Shown one piece after another: positions 27,337 to 36,163 of a stretch of DNA of 64,000 nt. A program made the position numbers and the translations under genes. The stretch's first letter is position 1. Each line of letters opens with the position of its first letter. This DNA comes from Magnetococcales bacterium (lineage in GTDB: Bacteria > Pseudomonadota > Magnetococcia > Magnetococcales > JADFZT01). The notes under the pieces were generated by a model, which saw only the letters and a list, made by a program, of their open reading frames with translations, did no database searches and was not told the origin of the DNA. Location of the stretch: assembly GCA_015232395.1 (NCBI GenBank), contig JADFZT010000003.1, positions 62,001 through 126,000 on the forward strand, written 5' to 3'.

Positions 27337-27585
27337 ATGAAAAAACGCGCCACCGCATTGGCCATCGCCGCACTACTCGGAATGGCGGTCATGACAACGC
27401 CAACCTCCAGTGAGGCCTATTGGGGATATCCTGGCGGCTATTACGGCTACCCCGGCTATGGCTACGGCTACCCCGGCTATGGCGGTTACGGCTATCCCGG
27501 TGGCTGGGGAGGCTATCCCTACTACGGTGGCTATTATCCCTATTACGGCAGCACCTGGTGGAATCCCTTCAGCTGGTTCTGGTAA
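27337..27585 (+). CDS. Small exported Gly/Tyr/Pro-rich protein, sulfur-globule-protein-like
   Basis: An 82-aa protein: a Sec signal peptide (about 1-27, MKKRATALAIAALLGMAV then SSEA) followed by a mature part made almost entirely of Gly, Tyr, Pro and Trp in GYPGYG/GYGYPG repeats, ending in WWNPFSWFW. ATG 27337 is preceded by GGGAGA; an in-frame ATG 33 bp upstream would spoil the signal peptide. Composition and size recall the envelope proteins (Sgp) of periplasmic sulfur globules in sulfur-oxidising bacteria. It could instead be a small outer-surface or cell-wall Gly/Tyr-rich protein. The function is inference from composition. It is monocistronic. Confidence 0.75.
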   Translation: MKKRATALAIAALLGMAVMTTPTSSEAYWGYPGGYYGYPGYGYGYPGYGGYGYPGGWGGYPYYGGYYPYYGSTWWNPFSWFW

Positions 27586-27636
27586 AAGCATCGCCCCGGG
27601 TCGGAACCTCCCCTCCGGCCCGGAGGCCTCTTCCAG

Positions 27637-29277
27637 TTACACCGGAAAACGGTCCACTAAAGCATCCAGCTCTTCAGACATCTCCATCACCGCGCTGTTT
27701 CCCGCCCGCACCGCCCGAATCAGGTCGCGCAGGTGTGCCATTGATTGATGCACCCGATTCAGATCTTCATCCGCCTCATTTCCCTTCCTCAAGGCTTGCA
27801 GGCGCTCCTGAAGGGTGTCTGCCTCCTGCTCCATCTCGACGATCAACCGCCCAAACCCCTTGGCTATTTCAGACTCATCCTCGGCATGTTCGGAAAGAAC
27901 GAAAAATATTTCCCGCAGGGTTCCGCTCATCCGCCCCATGGCCGCCGCCAGAGCCTTGATCTCATCCTTTTGCGGCGGAGCTTGATCATCGGGCTCTTCA
28001 CCACTGAAGAGATCGGCCAGGCGAATCAGGGTGGTCACCGGGTCTGTGATACGGCGGGTCATGAATACTGAGAATACCCCCCCCACCAAGATGGCCGTCG
28101 CTGCCAGGAAGAGTGCAAACGTCGTCCGGAACTGGGAGTTGGCCCGGGTGACCTTTTCAGCCCGAGCCATATCCGCCACCGCCTCAACCACGTGGGCCTC
28201 CACCAAGGGTTCCACCTGGTGCACCGCCCCCCGCATCAGGGAGGTCAAGCGGACAATTTGGTGATTCTGCTCCACCAGGGCCAAAAAGTCGGTTTCATAG
28301 CGCTTCAGAAGTGCCAGCAGTGCTGAACGATCATCAGAGGAGATTTTCGAAGCGGCGATATTGGCTGAAACCCGCTCCACCCCCCTCTGCACCATCCGGG
28401 CATAACGTTCATCCCCCCGAATCAGATAATCCTTTTCCCGACGGCGCAAAGAGAGAATATCCTCTTCCAGGTCGGCCACATGCGCTCCCTGTATAAAGGC
28501 TTCCAGCTCTCTCGCCTCATCCCGAAAAAGCCCTTTTCCTCCTGCAATATCCTCCCCGGCCAGAACACCATCGGCATAGCTTTGAAAATGGTTGAGATAA
28601 CGCTCCATCCCCTGGCTGAGTCTGGTTTTATCCGCCGCCACAAGCCCTGAATCCTGAACTTGCCGGTTGAATTGTTGCCCCAAAGCCACTACCCGCTTCA
28701 GATAGGCCTGCTCCCGGCGCAGTCCCAGATCCTTCTCTGCCCGACGAATCTGCAACAGGGTGAGATAGAGGGCGCTGGTTTTAAATTGACCGACTTTTTC
28801 CTCTACGGCGTGGATGGTCTCTCGAAAGCGTCCCCGCAACCCCTGGTTGTGATCGAGCCCCTTGATTTCCCAGGCTTCGACGATCTGTTTGAAGGCGTTG
28901 TGGTAGACCCCCAACCGCTCCCGGATGCGTTCGGCCACCCGTTGCCCCCCGGCCCGCTCCTCGATCCCCTGCAACTGCCGGGCATCCTGAAGAGCCAAAT
29001 CCACCTGCCGGGCGACACGCTCTATATATTGATGATCCTTACGGGACAAAAAATCCTTTTCGCTACGGCGGGCTTCCAGCATGTAGCGGTGGATATTCAA
29101 AGAGAGGCTTTTTTTGGTCTCATGCACCTCCATGAGATGGTCATAGCGATTGAGGGCCTCATACAGGGTGGTGTGATATTGCCACACCACCACCAAAAAC
29201 ATCAGCCCCGTCAGGCCAAACCCCATGCCCATGCGCTGGCCCACGGAAAGATTTCTGAAAAATCCATTTTCCCCCAT
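27637..29277 (-). CDS. Membrane sensor with HBM-like helical domain and HAMP, no MCP output domain
   Basis: A 546-aa protein. TM1 is at about 18-36 and TM2 at about 385-405 (FALFLAATAILVGGVFSVF). The extracytoplasmic part is long and helical, with the helical-bimodular signature ARRSEKDFLSRKDHQYI near its start and variants IRRAEKDLGLRREQAYL and LRRREKDYLIRGDERYA further on. A HAMP domain (TRRITDPVTTLIRLADLF) follows TM2. The remaining about 100 residues are a coiled coil with no MCP tip, kinase or GGDEF domain. HBM domains in other bacteria bind small organic acids. It may act through a partner or be a truncated receptor. It converges on the Gly/Tyr-rich gene. Confidence 0.82.
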   Translation of the reverse strand: MGENGFFRNLSVGQRMGMGFGLTGLMFLVVVWQYHTTLYEALNRYDHLMEVHETKKSLSLNIHRYMLEARRSEKDFLSRKDHQYIERVARQVDLALQDARQLQGIEERAGGQRVAERIRERLGVYHNAFKQIVEAWEIKGLDHNQGLRGRFRETIHAVEEKVGQFKTSALYLTLLQIRRAEKDLGLRREQAYLKRVVALGQQFNRQVQDSGLVAADKTRLSQGMERYLNHFQSYADGVLAGEDIAGGKGLFRDEARELEAFIQGAHVADLEEDILSLRRREKDYLIRGDERYARMVQRGVERVSANIAASKISSDDRSALLALLKRYETDFLALVEQNHQIVRLTSLMRGAVHQVEPLVEAHVVEAVADMARAEKVTRANSQFRTTFALFLAATAILVGGVFSVFMTRRITDPVTTLIRLADLFSGEEPDDQAPPQKDEIKALAAAMGRMSGTLREIFFVLSEHAEDESEIAKGFGRLIVEMEQEADTLQERLQALRKGNEADEDLNRVHQSMAHLRDLIRAVRAGNSAVMEMSEELDALVDRFPV

Positions 29278-29599
29278 CACCCACCCCTCTTATCGGTATT
29301 TCCGCGACCCGGAGGTCTATTCCCACCCCTCCAAGTCGCCATTTTTCAGGCATCCAAAACAGAGGAACCAAATGCACCGCTCCCCCATCCAAACATGGTA
29401 GAGAGAACCCGGCACGATATCATGGAAAATTATCGGGAAATACCTTATAATGGGAGATATCTGGCGTAGTATTGCCTTTATTTCAGATTATCGATAACGA
29501 ACACACGGGCATGGCTGGCTGACTAAACCCGGGGAATGTTGGAGAGATCTTAAATATCCCACGCTTCCGACACCCCCGCAAATCCTTGGGTTCAAGTAT
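29278..29599. other. Divergent region between the HBM sensor and the pseudopilin operon
   Basis: This 322-bp stretch carries the start region of the HBM sensor (minus strand, SD-like AGAGGGGTGG) and a sigma70-type promoter (29423-29451) facing the pseudopilin genes. Nothing else was recognised. Confidence 0.5.
29423..29451 (+). promoter_or_regulatory. Putative sigma70 promoter of the pseudopilin operon
   Basis: TGGAAA (29423-29428), a 17-bp spacer and a perfect TATAAT (29446-29451), about 150 bp upstream of the first pseudopilin start. The -35 matches TTGACA at 4 of 6 positions. Confidence 0.45.
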
Positions 29600-30067
29600 A
29601 TGGCTGCACCGCTTAAAACGCCCCCCCCCTCCTCCCAAAGCGGCTTCACCCTGGTGGAGCTGATCATGGTGATGGTGATCATCGGCATCATCAGCGTTTT
29701 CGCCGTGGATCGAGCCCCGGATAGCCTCCTCAATGTCGATGCCGCTGCCAGGCAGGTTGCCCAGGAGATCCGTTATACGCAATCCCTGGCCATGGCTGGC
29801 AATGCCCTGGCCTTGGGCGCAACCACCCAGGATCACTCCTTTGTCTATGTAGACTCCGACTCCTATCTCATACGTCAGGATGCTGACGGCTCCACCATAG
29901 CCAGCGATGATCTGGTAAATGTGACTTTTGACAGCCCCTTTGCCGATATCACCTTCGATGGCAAGGGAGACCCTGGTGGCACCACGACAACCATCACTGT
30001 AACCGCCGATGGCAACAGCATGGATATAGTGGTGATCAAAAATACCGGTGCGGTGATCATCCAATGA
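29600..30067 (+). CDS. Type IV/II pseudopilin, GspH/FimT (MshC)-like
   Basis: A 155-aa minor pseudopilin. The prepilin peptidase site is SG|FTLVELIMV after residue 15, with Glu at mature position 5, and a 20-residue hydrophobic helix follows. The rest is a beta-rich domain with AARQVAQEIRYTQSLAMAGN, typical of GspH/FimT and MshC. It is first of five overlapping or closely spaced genes. No SD is seen before ATG 29600. The order of prepilin types matches the mshC-mshD-mshO-mshP block of MSHA pilus loci. No major pilin, secretin, PilD or ATPase is in the window. Confidence 0.85.
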   Translation: MAAPLKTPPPSSQSGFTLVELIMVMVIIGIISVFAVDRAPDSLLNVDAAARQVAQEIRYTQSLAMAGNALALGATTQDHSFVYVDSDSYLIRQDADGSTIASDDLVNVTFDSPFADITFDGKGDPGGTTTTITVTADGNSMDIVVIKNTGAVIIQ

Positions 30068-30558
30068 ACAACATCTCACCCTTCCAACAGGTTCCGGGAA
30101 CCTGCCGTATTTTTAAAGCACACCGTCAAGCGGGTTTCAGCCTGATTGAGCTGATCATCTTCATCGTCATCATCTCCATCACCATCGCCGGTGTCGTCCC
30201 CATGTTCATGGAGGCCCTCTCCAGCTCCTTTGTCCGGGAAAATATCCAAGCCCGATTTTTGGCTCAGGAAGTACTCGAAGAGATCTATGGTGATGTCAAT
30301 GAAAACGGCTCTGCCGGATTTGATCGGATCAACAGCACCAACTATCCAGGGGATCTCGATCTCGATATTGGTGCCAACATCAATTTCGACCGGTTGATCA
30401 CCCTGGGTGAGGGCACCCTCTCCGGAACGACCGTTACCTGCGACTATGACACCGCTCCCAGCCCAAGCTCCGACTATGGCTGTGTCACGGTAACCGTAAA
30501 AGTTGCCTCTTCCGACAGTAACACCCTGGCCATCTCCCAACGGGTATTCGTACGATGA
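30064..30558 (+). CDS. Type IV pseudopilin, MshD/GspI-like
   Basis: A 164-aa minor pseudopilin with a 24-residue leader and cleavage site AG|FSLIELIIF, Glu at mature position 5, and a hydrophobic helix. The soluble part includes QARFLAQEVLEEIYGDVN, common in MshD-type subunits, and two Cys near the C-terminus (VTCDYD, DYGCVTV) that could form a disulfide. It overlaps the previous stop and the next start by 4 bp each (ATGA), so translation is coupled across three genes. Confidence 0.82.
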   Translation: MNNISPFQQVPGTCRIFKAHRQAGFSLIELIIFIVIISITIAGVVPMFMEALSSSFVRENIQARFLAQEVLEEIYGDVNENGSAGFDRINSTNYPGDLDLDIGANINFDRLITLGEGTLSGTTVTCDYDTAPSPSSDYGCVTVTVKVASSDSNTLAISQRVFVR

Positions 30559-31064
30559 CTTGCCACCTCCCCAGGTACTCTTCTGCCCATCATTCCCAAA
30601 GGGGATTCAGTCTCATTGAGATGATCATGGTGATCGTCATCATGTCCATCCTGGCCAGCGTCGGCTCCACCATGATCAGCAACACCATGAAGTCCTATTT
30701 CATGAGCCGGGATATCGTCCCTCTCTCCAACCAGGGCCACGTCATCATGGAACGCATGGTGCGTGAACTGCAGGAAGGGCAGTGCGCTACTGTCTCCAAT
30801 CCAGGAGGGGGTACGGACGACCTCCAGTTTGACGATGCCGATTCTCCAGCCAACACCATCCAGTTCAGCCAAACCGACACTGAAATCTTCATGGACAGCG
30901 ATATCCTGGGCCAAAATATCCAGGCTGGCAGTCTCACTTTCAACATCGATACCAGCAAATGTTACGTTCAGCTGCGATTCGTTCTGGAGTACACCCTCTC
31001 TGATTTTGCCGGGGGTGGCACCATCGAAATTCCCTTCCAGACCGGAGTCCACATGAGAAACTGA
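30555..31064 (+). CDS. Type IV pseudopilin, MshO/GspJ-like
   Basis: A 169-aa minor pseudopilin. The leader ends RG|FSLIEMIMV after residue 17, Glu is at mature position 5, and a hydrophobic helix precedes the region NQGHVIMERMVRELQEGQ, characteristic of GspJ/MshO-type subunits. The C-terminal half is beta-rich with two Cys. It starts at an ATG overlapping the upstream stop. GspI, GspJ and GspK equivalents usually form a pilus-tip trimer; the following genes fit the GspK/PilX role. Confidence 0.82.
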   Translation: MTCHLPRYSSAHHSQRGFSLIEMIMVIVIMSILASVGSTMISNTMKSYFMSRDIVPLSNQGHVIMERMVRELQEGQCATVSNPGGGTDDLQFDDADSPANTIQFSQTDTEIFMDSDILGQNIQAGSLTFNIDTSKCYVQLRFVLEYTLSDFAGGGTIEIPFQTGVHMRN

Positions 31065-31073
31065 CGTGAAGAG

Positions 31074-31940
31074 ATGACCAAAGCCTCCCGCCAGCAAGGC
31101 TCTCTACTCATCGCAGCCATCGTTATCATGGTTTTGGCGGGAACACTTGGCTTGGCGGTTTCCAAAATAGAGATGGGAACCAGCCATATCATGGTTCAGA
31201 GCGTCAAAGGGAGCGACGCCTTTGATGGCAGTGAGTCAGGCCTGAAGCTGGTAGAAAGCCTCCTGCTCCAAGCCAACTGTGATCCCTCTGCGGTGGCCGG
31301 AGGGGTGACCGTGGATCCCGTCACCACCCTGTCACTCCCCATTGATCAAAAAACCATCACCGCCCGCATCACCGATCAAACCGCCACCACACCCAATCAA
31401 TATCTGATCGAATCCGTAGACATCACCACCAACAACCAACGCACCGTGGAGCGGCAACTCCTCTGCACGCCTGGCAACGGCGAAGGCAGCAACCTGGCCA
31501 ATGGCGGCAATGCGCCCACCAGTTGGAGCATGAACGGCAGCAACAGCGTCAACGCCGACGGCAGCTTTACTTTTTCCCAAAACGGCACCAGTAAGTCCGA
31601 TAACAATCTTCTCTCCTTTCCCAGCTATAGCGGAGAGACAATCTATCTGACCTTCGATTATGAGATCACCGGATCCCTCACCATCGAAGTGCGTTTAAAG
31701 TCCAACAGCAACGATTTTGATGAAAAACGAAGAGCCTCCCTTGAAGGCAACGGCTCACATACATTTGATTTCGGCATTCTCGACCCTGAGAATATCAAAT
31801 TCGTCCAAATCAAGCTTTCAGGGGTAAGCAGCGGAGAAGAACTCAACCTCAGCGTCCCCTGCCTCGACAAAAACCCTCCTGAATCATGCACATCCACTCC
31901 AGCAAGCCTTACTCTGGGCAACTGGCGGGAACAGACGTAA
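31074..31940 (+). CDS. PilX/MshP-like pseudopilin lacking Glu5
   Basis: A 288-aa protein with short leader QQG|SLLIAAIVIMV cleaved after G9. The mature fifth residue is Ala rather than Glu, as in tip-type GspK/PilX subunits. The helix continues into SDAFDGSESGLKLVESLL, where PilX proteins have 'AF.AAEAGL'. The C-terminal half resembles a beta-sandwich (about 135-260: LTFDYEITGSLTIEVRL). It has several Cys, including a CLDKNPPESC end. It is a diverged paralogue of the larger protein encoded at 32252-34135 (shared QQGSL.I leader and NDCDP/NCDP motif). Confidence 0.75.
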   Translation: MTKASRQQGSLLIAAIVIMVLAGTLGLAVSKIEMGTSHIMVQSVKGSDAFDGSESGLKLVESLLLQANCDPSAVAGGVTVDPVTTLSLPIDQKTITARITDQTATTPNQYLIESVDITTNNQRTVERQLLCTPGNGEGSNLANGGNAPTSWSMNGSNSVNADGSFTFSQNGTSKSDNNLLSFPSYSGETIYLTFDYEITGSLTIEVRLKSNSNDFDEKRRASLEGNGSHTFDFGILDPENIKFVQIKLSGVSSGEELNLSVPCLDKNPPESCTSTPASLTLGNWREQT

Positions 31941-32251
31941 AATAAAATCCACATACCGATTTCCAACGCAAATATTGAACTCCATTTCACTGTTTTGTAA
32001 TAGATTGGCAACGATTTCAACAAAACAGCGACCCCCCCTGGAACACGCATTTTTCTTGCAATCCCCCATCAATAATTTTATATTGAGGGCGGAATGGCTA
32101 AATTTTTTTTACTTACGTTTTTTGCTACGTTTTTTGCGTTTTTTTGTTTTGCATCTTTTTTGTTAGGCGGCACCGTCAACCCAAACGATATCGGTCGGTT
32201 CTTATAGTGAACGGCCCGGCCTGGGATCTGCCCCAGTTGAAGGAAACAGTC
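31941..32251. other. Intergenic region with inverted repeat and phased T-tracts
   Basis: This 311-bp gap separates the first four pseudopilin genes from the large fifth one. It holds a 9-bp inverted repeat CTGTTTTGT/ACAAAACAG (31990-31998, 32020-32028) and a T-rich segment at 32103-32161. It may contain a separate promoter for the fifth gene. Open frame upstream of ATG 32252 runs through the T-rich part and is not credible coding sequence. Confidence 0.45.
32103..32161 (+). repeat. Run of T-tracts, probably intrinsically bent DNA
   Basis: T-runs of 8, 6, 6, 7, 4 and 6 bases have centres 6.5 to 14 bp apart, mostly near one helical turn, with the unit ACGTTTTTTGC repeated. Such phased tracts bend DNA or act as UP elements. 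Confidence 0.5.
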
Positions 32252-34135
32252 ATGAAACGCCAAACCCCGCAACAGGGCTCCCTCATCATCGTCGCCATCA
32301 TCGTCATGGTGGTGGTGGCAACCATCGGTATCAGCATCTCCAAGATGTATGTGGGGGGTGCCAAAACCTCGGTGGAAGTGGTAGAGGGCAGCAACTCCTT
32401 CGACGCAGCGGAATCGGGGGCCCAGATCGTCATCGGTCAGCTTTTGGCCAACGACTGCGATCCCAACACCCTGAGTGGCGCTGTGGTCAACGGCGACGGC
32501 TCCGTGGATGTGACCCAAACCATATCCGGCATGGGTGAATTTACGGTCACATTTACCCCCACCCCAGCTGGTCAAACCGACATCTATACCGCCTATTCTC
32601 AAGGTATTGGTCAACGCATCACCCAGGTGGAGGTCTCCTGCGCAGGCTCCGATAGTGGGGCGCATCCCATCATGGTGGAGGATCCAGCCAACCTGACAAT
32701 CCACGCCACCGTCACCATCAATGACAACACTGTCATCGATTGCGAAGCTGAAGAAGGTGGGGATGAAGAGGGCGGTGAAGAGGGCGGCAGTGGAGGTGGA
32801 GCTTCTGACGGTGGAGGGGCCTCTGAAGGGGGCGAATCAGAAGGGGGTACCAGTGGTGGTGGCTCGGCAGCTGGACTGCCCCCCCTCATGGACACCCTTT
32901 TTGTCGAACTTTTGCCTGATTTTTTCAACGCTCTGATTTCGGATGCCCGAGCGGATGATTCCGGCGGTGGCGGCAGTGAAGGGGAAGAAGAGACAACGAT
33001 CTGCCACCAACCCGGCACCCCTGCAGAGCAGACGATGACGGTCAACGCCTCCGCTCTGGATGGTCATCTGGGTCATGGTGATGAGGTGGGTGAATGTTCC
33101 GAGGGTGACAGCGGTGGTGGTGGCAGTGAAGGGGAAGCCAGCGGTGGCGGTAGTAGCAGTTCCAATGCCTATATCGGTACCTGCAACATCCTGACGGAAT
33201 CCGGCCCTCTGGAAGAAGAAACCATCGATTTTGACAGCCTCGGCAGCTATCCCGGCTCCGCAACGGATGGGGATGTCACCATCTCCGACTCCGATGACGG
33301 TGGGGGTAGTGGCGGTGGGGCCAGTGAAGGTGGAGAGAGTGGCGGTGGATCAGCTGTCAGCTTGTGGCCTCTCAAGAAAAATGTCCTGGCCAACCGAATC
33401 TCAACGGTTTTTGATCTCCTGATTTCGGATGCCCGAGCGGAAGAGAGCGGTGGTGGCGGCAGTGAAGGGGAAGAAGAGACAACGATCTGCCACCAACCCG
33501 GCACTCCTGCAGAGCAGACGATGACGGTCAACGCCTCCGCTCTCGATGGTCATCTGGGCCATGGTGACGAGCTGGGTGAATGTTCCGAGGGTGACAGCGG
33601 TGGTGGTGGCAGTGAAGGGGAGGAAGAAGTAGAAGAGAGCAGCAACATCCTTCCTCCTGGAGATTATGGCACGGTGACGGTTGAAGCGAATCAGACCGTC
33701 ATTCTGCAACCCGGTGTCTATTACATCGAAGAGCTGATTCTGGCAGATGGTGCCATCCTGCAGATCAGCCCGAGTGGGACCGTCACCCTCCACACCCAGA
33801 GTGCCACTTTTGGTACCGATACCCTGGTCAACTCCAGTGGGGATGCGGAAGATCTTCTGATCTACACCTATCTCACCCCTGGGAGTGTCGATATCGGCGA
33901 CTATTCCATCACCAAGGCGATCATCCTGGCTCCGGATAACGGCACGGATGTCACCATGGGCACCGGGGTTGAATTTACCGGAGCGGTAGCGAGCGGTGGC
34001 AGCGTCACCATTGGTGAAAACAGCGCCCTCACCTTCAACGACGACATCGCTACAGTCCTGGAAACCCTGGGCTATGCCGGTGATAGCTCTGCCGGTGGTG
34101 CCATCGAAGCAGGCTCCTGGAAAGAAACCTTCTAA
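32252..34135 (+). CDS. Large PilX-like surface or tip protein with duplicated CHQPGTP modules
   Basis: A 627-aa protein from ATG 32252 (AAGGAA upstream). The class III-like leader QQG|SLIIVAIIVMV has Val at mature position 5, then SNSFDAAESGAQ. Middle region: acidic Gly/Ser/Glu linkers around two near-identical modules, ETTICHQPGTPAEQTMTV to HLGHGDE.GEC, which resemble the exported 'CHxPPGNP...HLxHGD..G.C' motif. The C-terminal 150 residues (PPGDYGTVTVEANQTVIL, PGVYYIEELILADGA) resemble a polymer-forming beta-helix seen at the end of MshQ/PilX-like proteins. It is followed by a strong terminator. It is probably a pilus-tip adhesin; function inferred. Confidence 0.75.
   Translation: MKRQTPQQGSLIIVAIIVMVVVATIGISISKMYVGGAKTSVEVVEGSNSFDAAESGAQIVIGQLLANDCDPNTLSGAVVNGDGSVDVTQTISGMGEFTVTFTPTPAGQTDIYTAYSQGIGQRITQVEVSCAGSDSGAHPIMVEDPANLTIHATVTINDNTVIDCEAEEGGDEEGGEEGGSGGGASDGGGASEGGESEGGTSGGGSAAGLPPLMDTLFVELLPDFFNALISDARADDSGGGGSEGEEETTICHQPGTPAEQTMTVNASALDGHLGHGDEVGECSEGDSGGGGSEGEASGGGSSSSNAYIGTCNILTESGPLEEETIDFDSLGSYPGSATDGDVTISDSDDGGGSGGGASEGGESGGGSAVSLWPLKKNVLANRISTVFDLLISDARAEESGGGGSEGEEETTICHQPGTPAEQTMTVNASALDGHLGHGDELGECSEGDSGGGGSEGEEEVEESSNILPPGDYGTVTVEANQTVILQPGVYYIEELILADGAILQISPSGTVTLHTQSATFGTDTLVNSSGDAEDLLIYTYLTPGSVDIGDYSITKAIILAPDNGTDVTMGTGVEFTGAVASGGSVTIGENSALTFNDDIATVLETLGYAGDSSAGGAIEAGSWKETF
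32933..33135 (+). repeat. Direct repeat copy 1 (about 203 bp)
   Basis: Near-identical to 33419-33621 with an offset of 486 bp; only a few substitutions. It encodes the ISDARA...CHQPGTP...HLGHGD module and flanking Gly-rich linker. Confidence 0.9.
33419..33621 (+). repeat. Direct repeat copy 2 (about 203 bp)
   Basis: Second copy of the module at 32933-33135. High DNA identity, including silent positions, points to recent duplication or gene conversion inside the gene. Confidence 0.9.
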
Positions 34136-34158
34136 AGCCAGCGATCATCACGATCATC

Positions 34159-34194
34159 AAAAAAAGCCCCCAGGCTACATCGGGGGCTTTTTTT
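34159..34194 (+). terminator. Rho-independent terminator of the pseudopilin operon
   Basis: A7GCCCCC pairs with GGGGGCT7 around a 10-nt loop, 24 bp after the stop codon at 34135. The symmetrical A and T tracts make it potentially bidirectional. Confidence 0.9.
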
Positions 34195-34374
34195 GATGTT
34201 TGGGGCACTTATTCCCTCCACAACCATTAAATTTCCGAATTTCCCAAGAATGATCCCCCCGTTCGACCAATTCGTAGACCGGAAGCTGTACCTCTGTTAG
34301 TCTGTCAAGGTTTTGAAAATCGTTTTTTGGCGACTATTTTCACCTCTCCATTTTTTATTCTGAGGGCACAGGCG

Positions 34375-36129
34375 ATGGATAAAAGACTGAAAAACCCCAC
34401 CCCCTGGATTTTCGTCGTCGGCGCTCTTCTGGCCCTTTATGCCGGAGCCTGGGTCACCCCCACCTGGACCATGGAATCGGTCACCCTGGATGTTCAGAGC
34501 GATGAGAAGGGGAACCTCTATTATGTCAAGAAGGGTAAGCCCCAATATCTTCCGGACATCACAGCGGCCCACGAAGCCCGCCTCACCCCGGAAATTCTGG
34601 CTGAGCTCAACCAACAGGAAGCCGCCCCTCAGGTGATGTCGGAGGTGGTCAGCCACACCGAAATCATTGATGGGACCACCCACACCCTCTATAAACACCA
34701 CATCGCCAAAAAACATTGGCGTTTTTGGTCCCTGCTCCCAGCCATCGTGGCGGTTCTCCTCTGCTTCGTCTCCCGGGAACCGGTCACCGCCCTCTTCGGG
34801 GGTATTGTGGCGGGGGCATTTCTATTGGGACGACCCGATATCACCGATGACGTTTTGGTGCCCCAACTCGCTACCACCGGAGCCGCAGGGGTATTGCTGC
34901 TCTATCTCTGGTTGCTGGGGGGATTGATGGGGGTCTGGTCACGCACCGGAGCCGCCCAGGCCTTTGCAGAGCTGATGACCCGGCGGGTGGTGCGTGGACC
35001 CCGCTCGGCGAAACTGGTCGCCTGGTTTTTGGGGGTGATTTTTTTCCAGGGAGGCACCATGAGTTCGGTGCTGGTGGGGACCACGGTCAAACCCATCGCC
35101 GACAAGGAAAACATCAGCCACGAAGAGCTTTCCTACATCGTCGACTCCACCTCCTCCCCCATCGCCTCCCAACTGGCTTTCAACGCCTGGCCCGGCTATG
35201 TGCAGGCCTTTATTTTCGTGGCTGGCGTTCCCTTTCTCCTCACCGAAGGAGACCGGATCAGCTTCTTTTTTGCCAGTGTCCCCTTCTGTTTTTACGCCAT
35301 ATTTGCCGTTTTAAGCACCTTCCTGCTCTCCATCGACAAACTCCCCTTCATGTCCAGGCAGATGCGTGAGGCGGTCACTCGAGCCCGCACCACAGGCGAG
35401 TTGGACGGCCCCGATGCCAGCCCCTTGAGTGCCAAGGAGCTGCAATTCAGTAATATTCCAGAGGGTTATTCCCCTCACGTTGCTGAATTTTTCATCCCCC
35501 TTTTAACCTTGATCGGCATTGCCATCGGCACCTTCATCGCCTTTGGCTCCCCCCAGGTGAGGTGGGCCTTTGGGGCCGCACTCCTGATCGCCCTGTTGAT
35601 GGCGCTTTTCAGGGGAATGAGCCTCCACGATGTGATGGGGGGGGTTTCCGAAGGAATGAAAGGGGTGTTGCTGGGTTCGGTAATTTTGCTGCTGGCCATC
35701 ACCATCGGCGGCATCAGCAAAGAGGCCGGGGGGGCGATCTATCTGGTGGAGCTGTTGGGGGATCGGATTCCCTATTGGCTGCTGCCGGTCATTTTGCAGG
35801 TACTCACCATCATCATCGCCTTTTCCACCGGCACCAGCTGGGGGACTTATGCCGTTGCATTCCCCTTGGCCATGCCTCTGGCCTGGGCAGTGGCCCAATC
35901 TGCTGGGCTCGAACACCCCCAGCTCTTCATGACCATCTGCTTTGCGGCGGTGATGGATGGCTCGGTCTATGGGGATCAATGCTCCCCCATCTCGGATACC
36001 ACGGTATTGAGTTCCATGTGTACCGGCTGTGACCTGATGGATCACGTCAAAACCCAGATCCCCAACGCCTCCATAGCGGCAGGCTTGGCAGCCATCTGCT
36101 GGACGGCGACAGCTTTTTTCTTCACTTGA
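34375..36129 (+). CDS. NhaC-family Na+/H+ antiporter-like membrane transporter
   Basis: A 584-aa polytopic membrane protein. ATG 34375 is preferred over a TTG 48 bp upstream because it puts a hydrophobic segment ([17 protein letters not shown]) near the N-terminus. An extracytoplasmic segment (about 30-110) is followed by some ten further hydrophobic segments. Family motifs are [16 protein letters not shown] and [14 protein letters not shown], characteristic of the NhaC superfamily, which exchanges Na+ for H+ or carries organic anions such as malate-lactate. The substrate cannot be read from sequence. It is monocistronic, with no clear terminator after it. Confidence 0.85.
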   Translation: MDKRLKNPTPWIFVVGALLALYAGAWVTPTWTMESVTLDVQSDEKGNLYYVKKGKPQYLPDITAAHEARLTPEILAELNQQEAAPQVMSEVVSHTEIIDGTTHTLYKHHIAKKHWRFWSLLPAIVAVLLCFVSREPVTALFGGIVAGAFLLGRPDITDDVLVPQLATTGAAGVLLLYLWLLGGLMGVWSRTGAAQAFAELMTRRVVRGPRSAKLVAWFLGVIFFQGGTMSSVLVGTTVKPIADKENISHEELSYIVDSTSSPIASQLAFNAWPGYVQAFIFVAGVPFLLTEGDRISFFFASVPFCFYAIFAVLSTFLLSIDKLPFMSRQMREAVTRARTTGELDGPDASPLSAKELQFSNIPEGYSPHVAEFFIPLLTLIGIAIGTFIAFGSPQVRWAFGAALLIALLMALFRGMSLHDVMGGVSEGMKGVLLGSVILLLAITIGGISKEAGGAIYLVELLGDRIPYWLLPVILQVLTIIIAFSTGTSWGTYAVAFPLAMPLAWAVAQSAGLEHPQLFMTICFAAVMDGSVYGDQCSPISDTTVLSSMCTGCDLMDHVKTQIPNASIAAGLAAICWTATAFFFT

Positions 36130-36163
36130 TTATCAGGACAGAAAAAGGTCTCAACAAACACCA

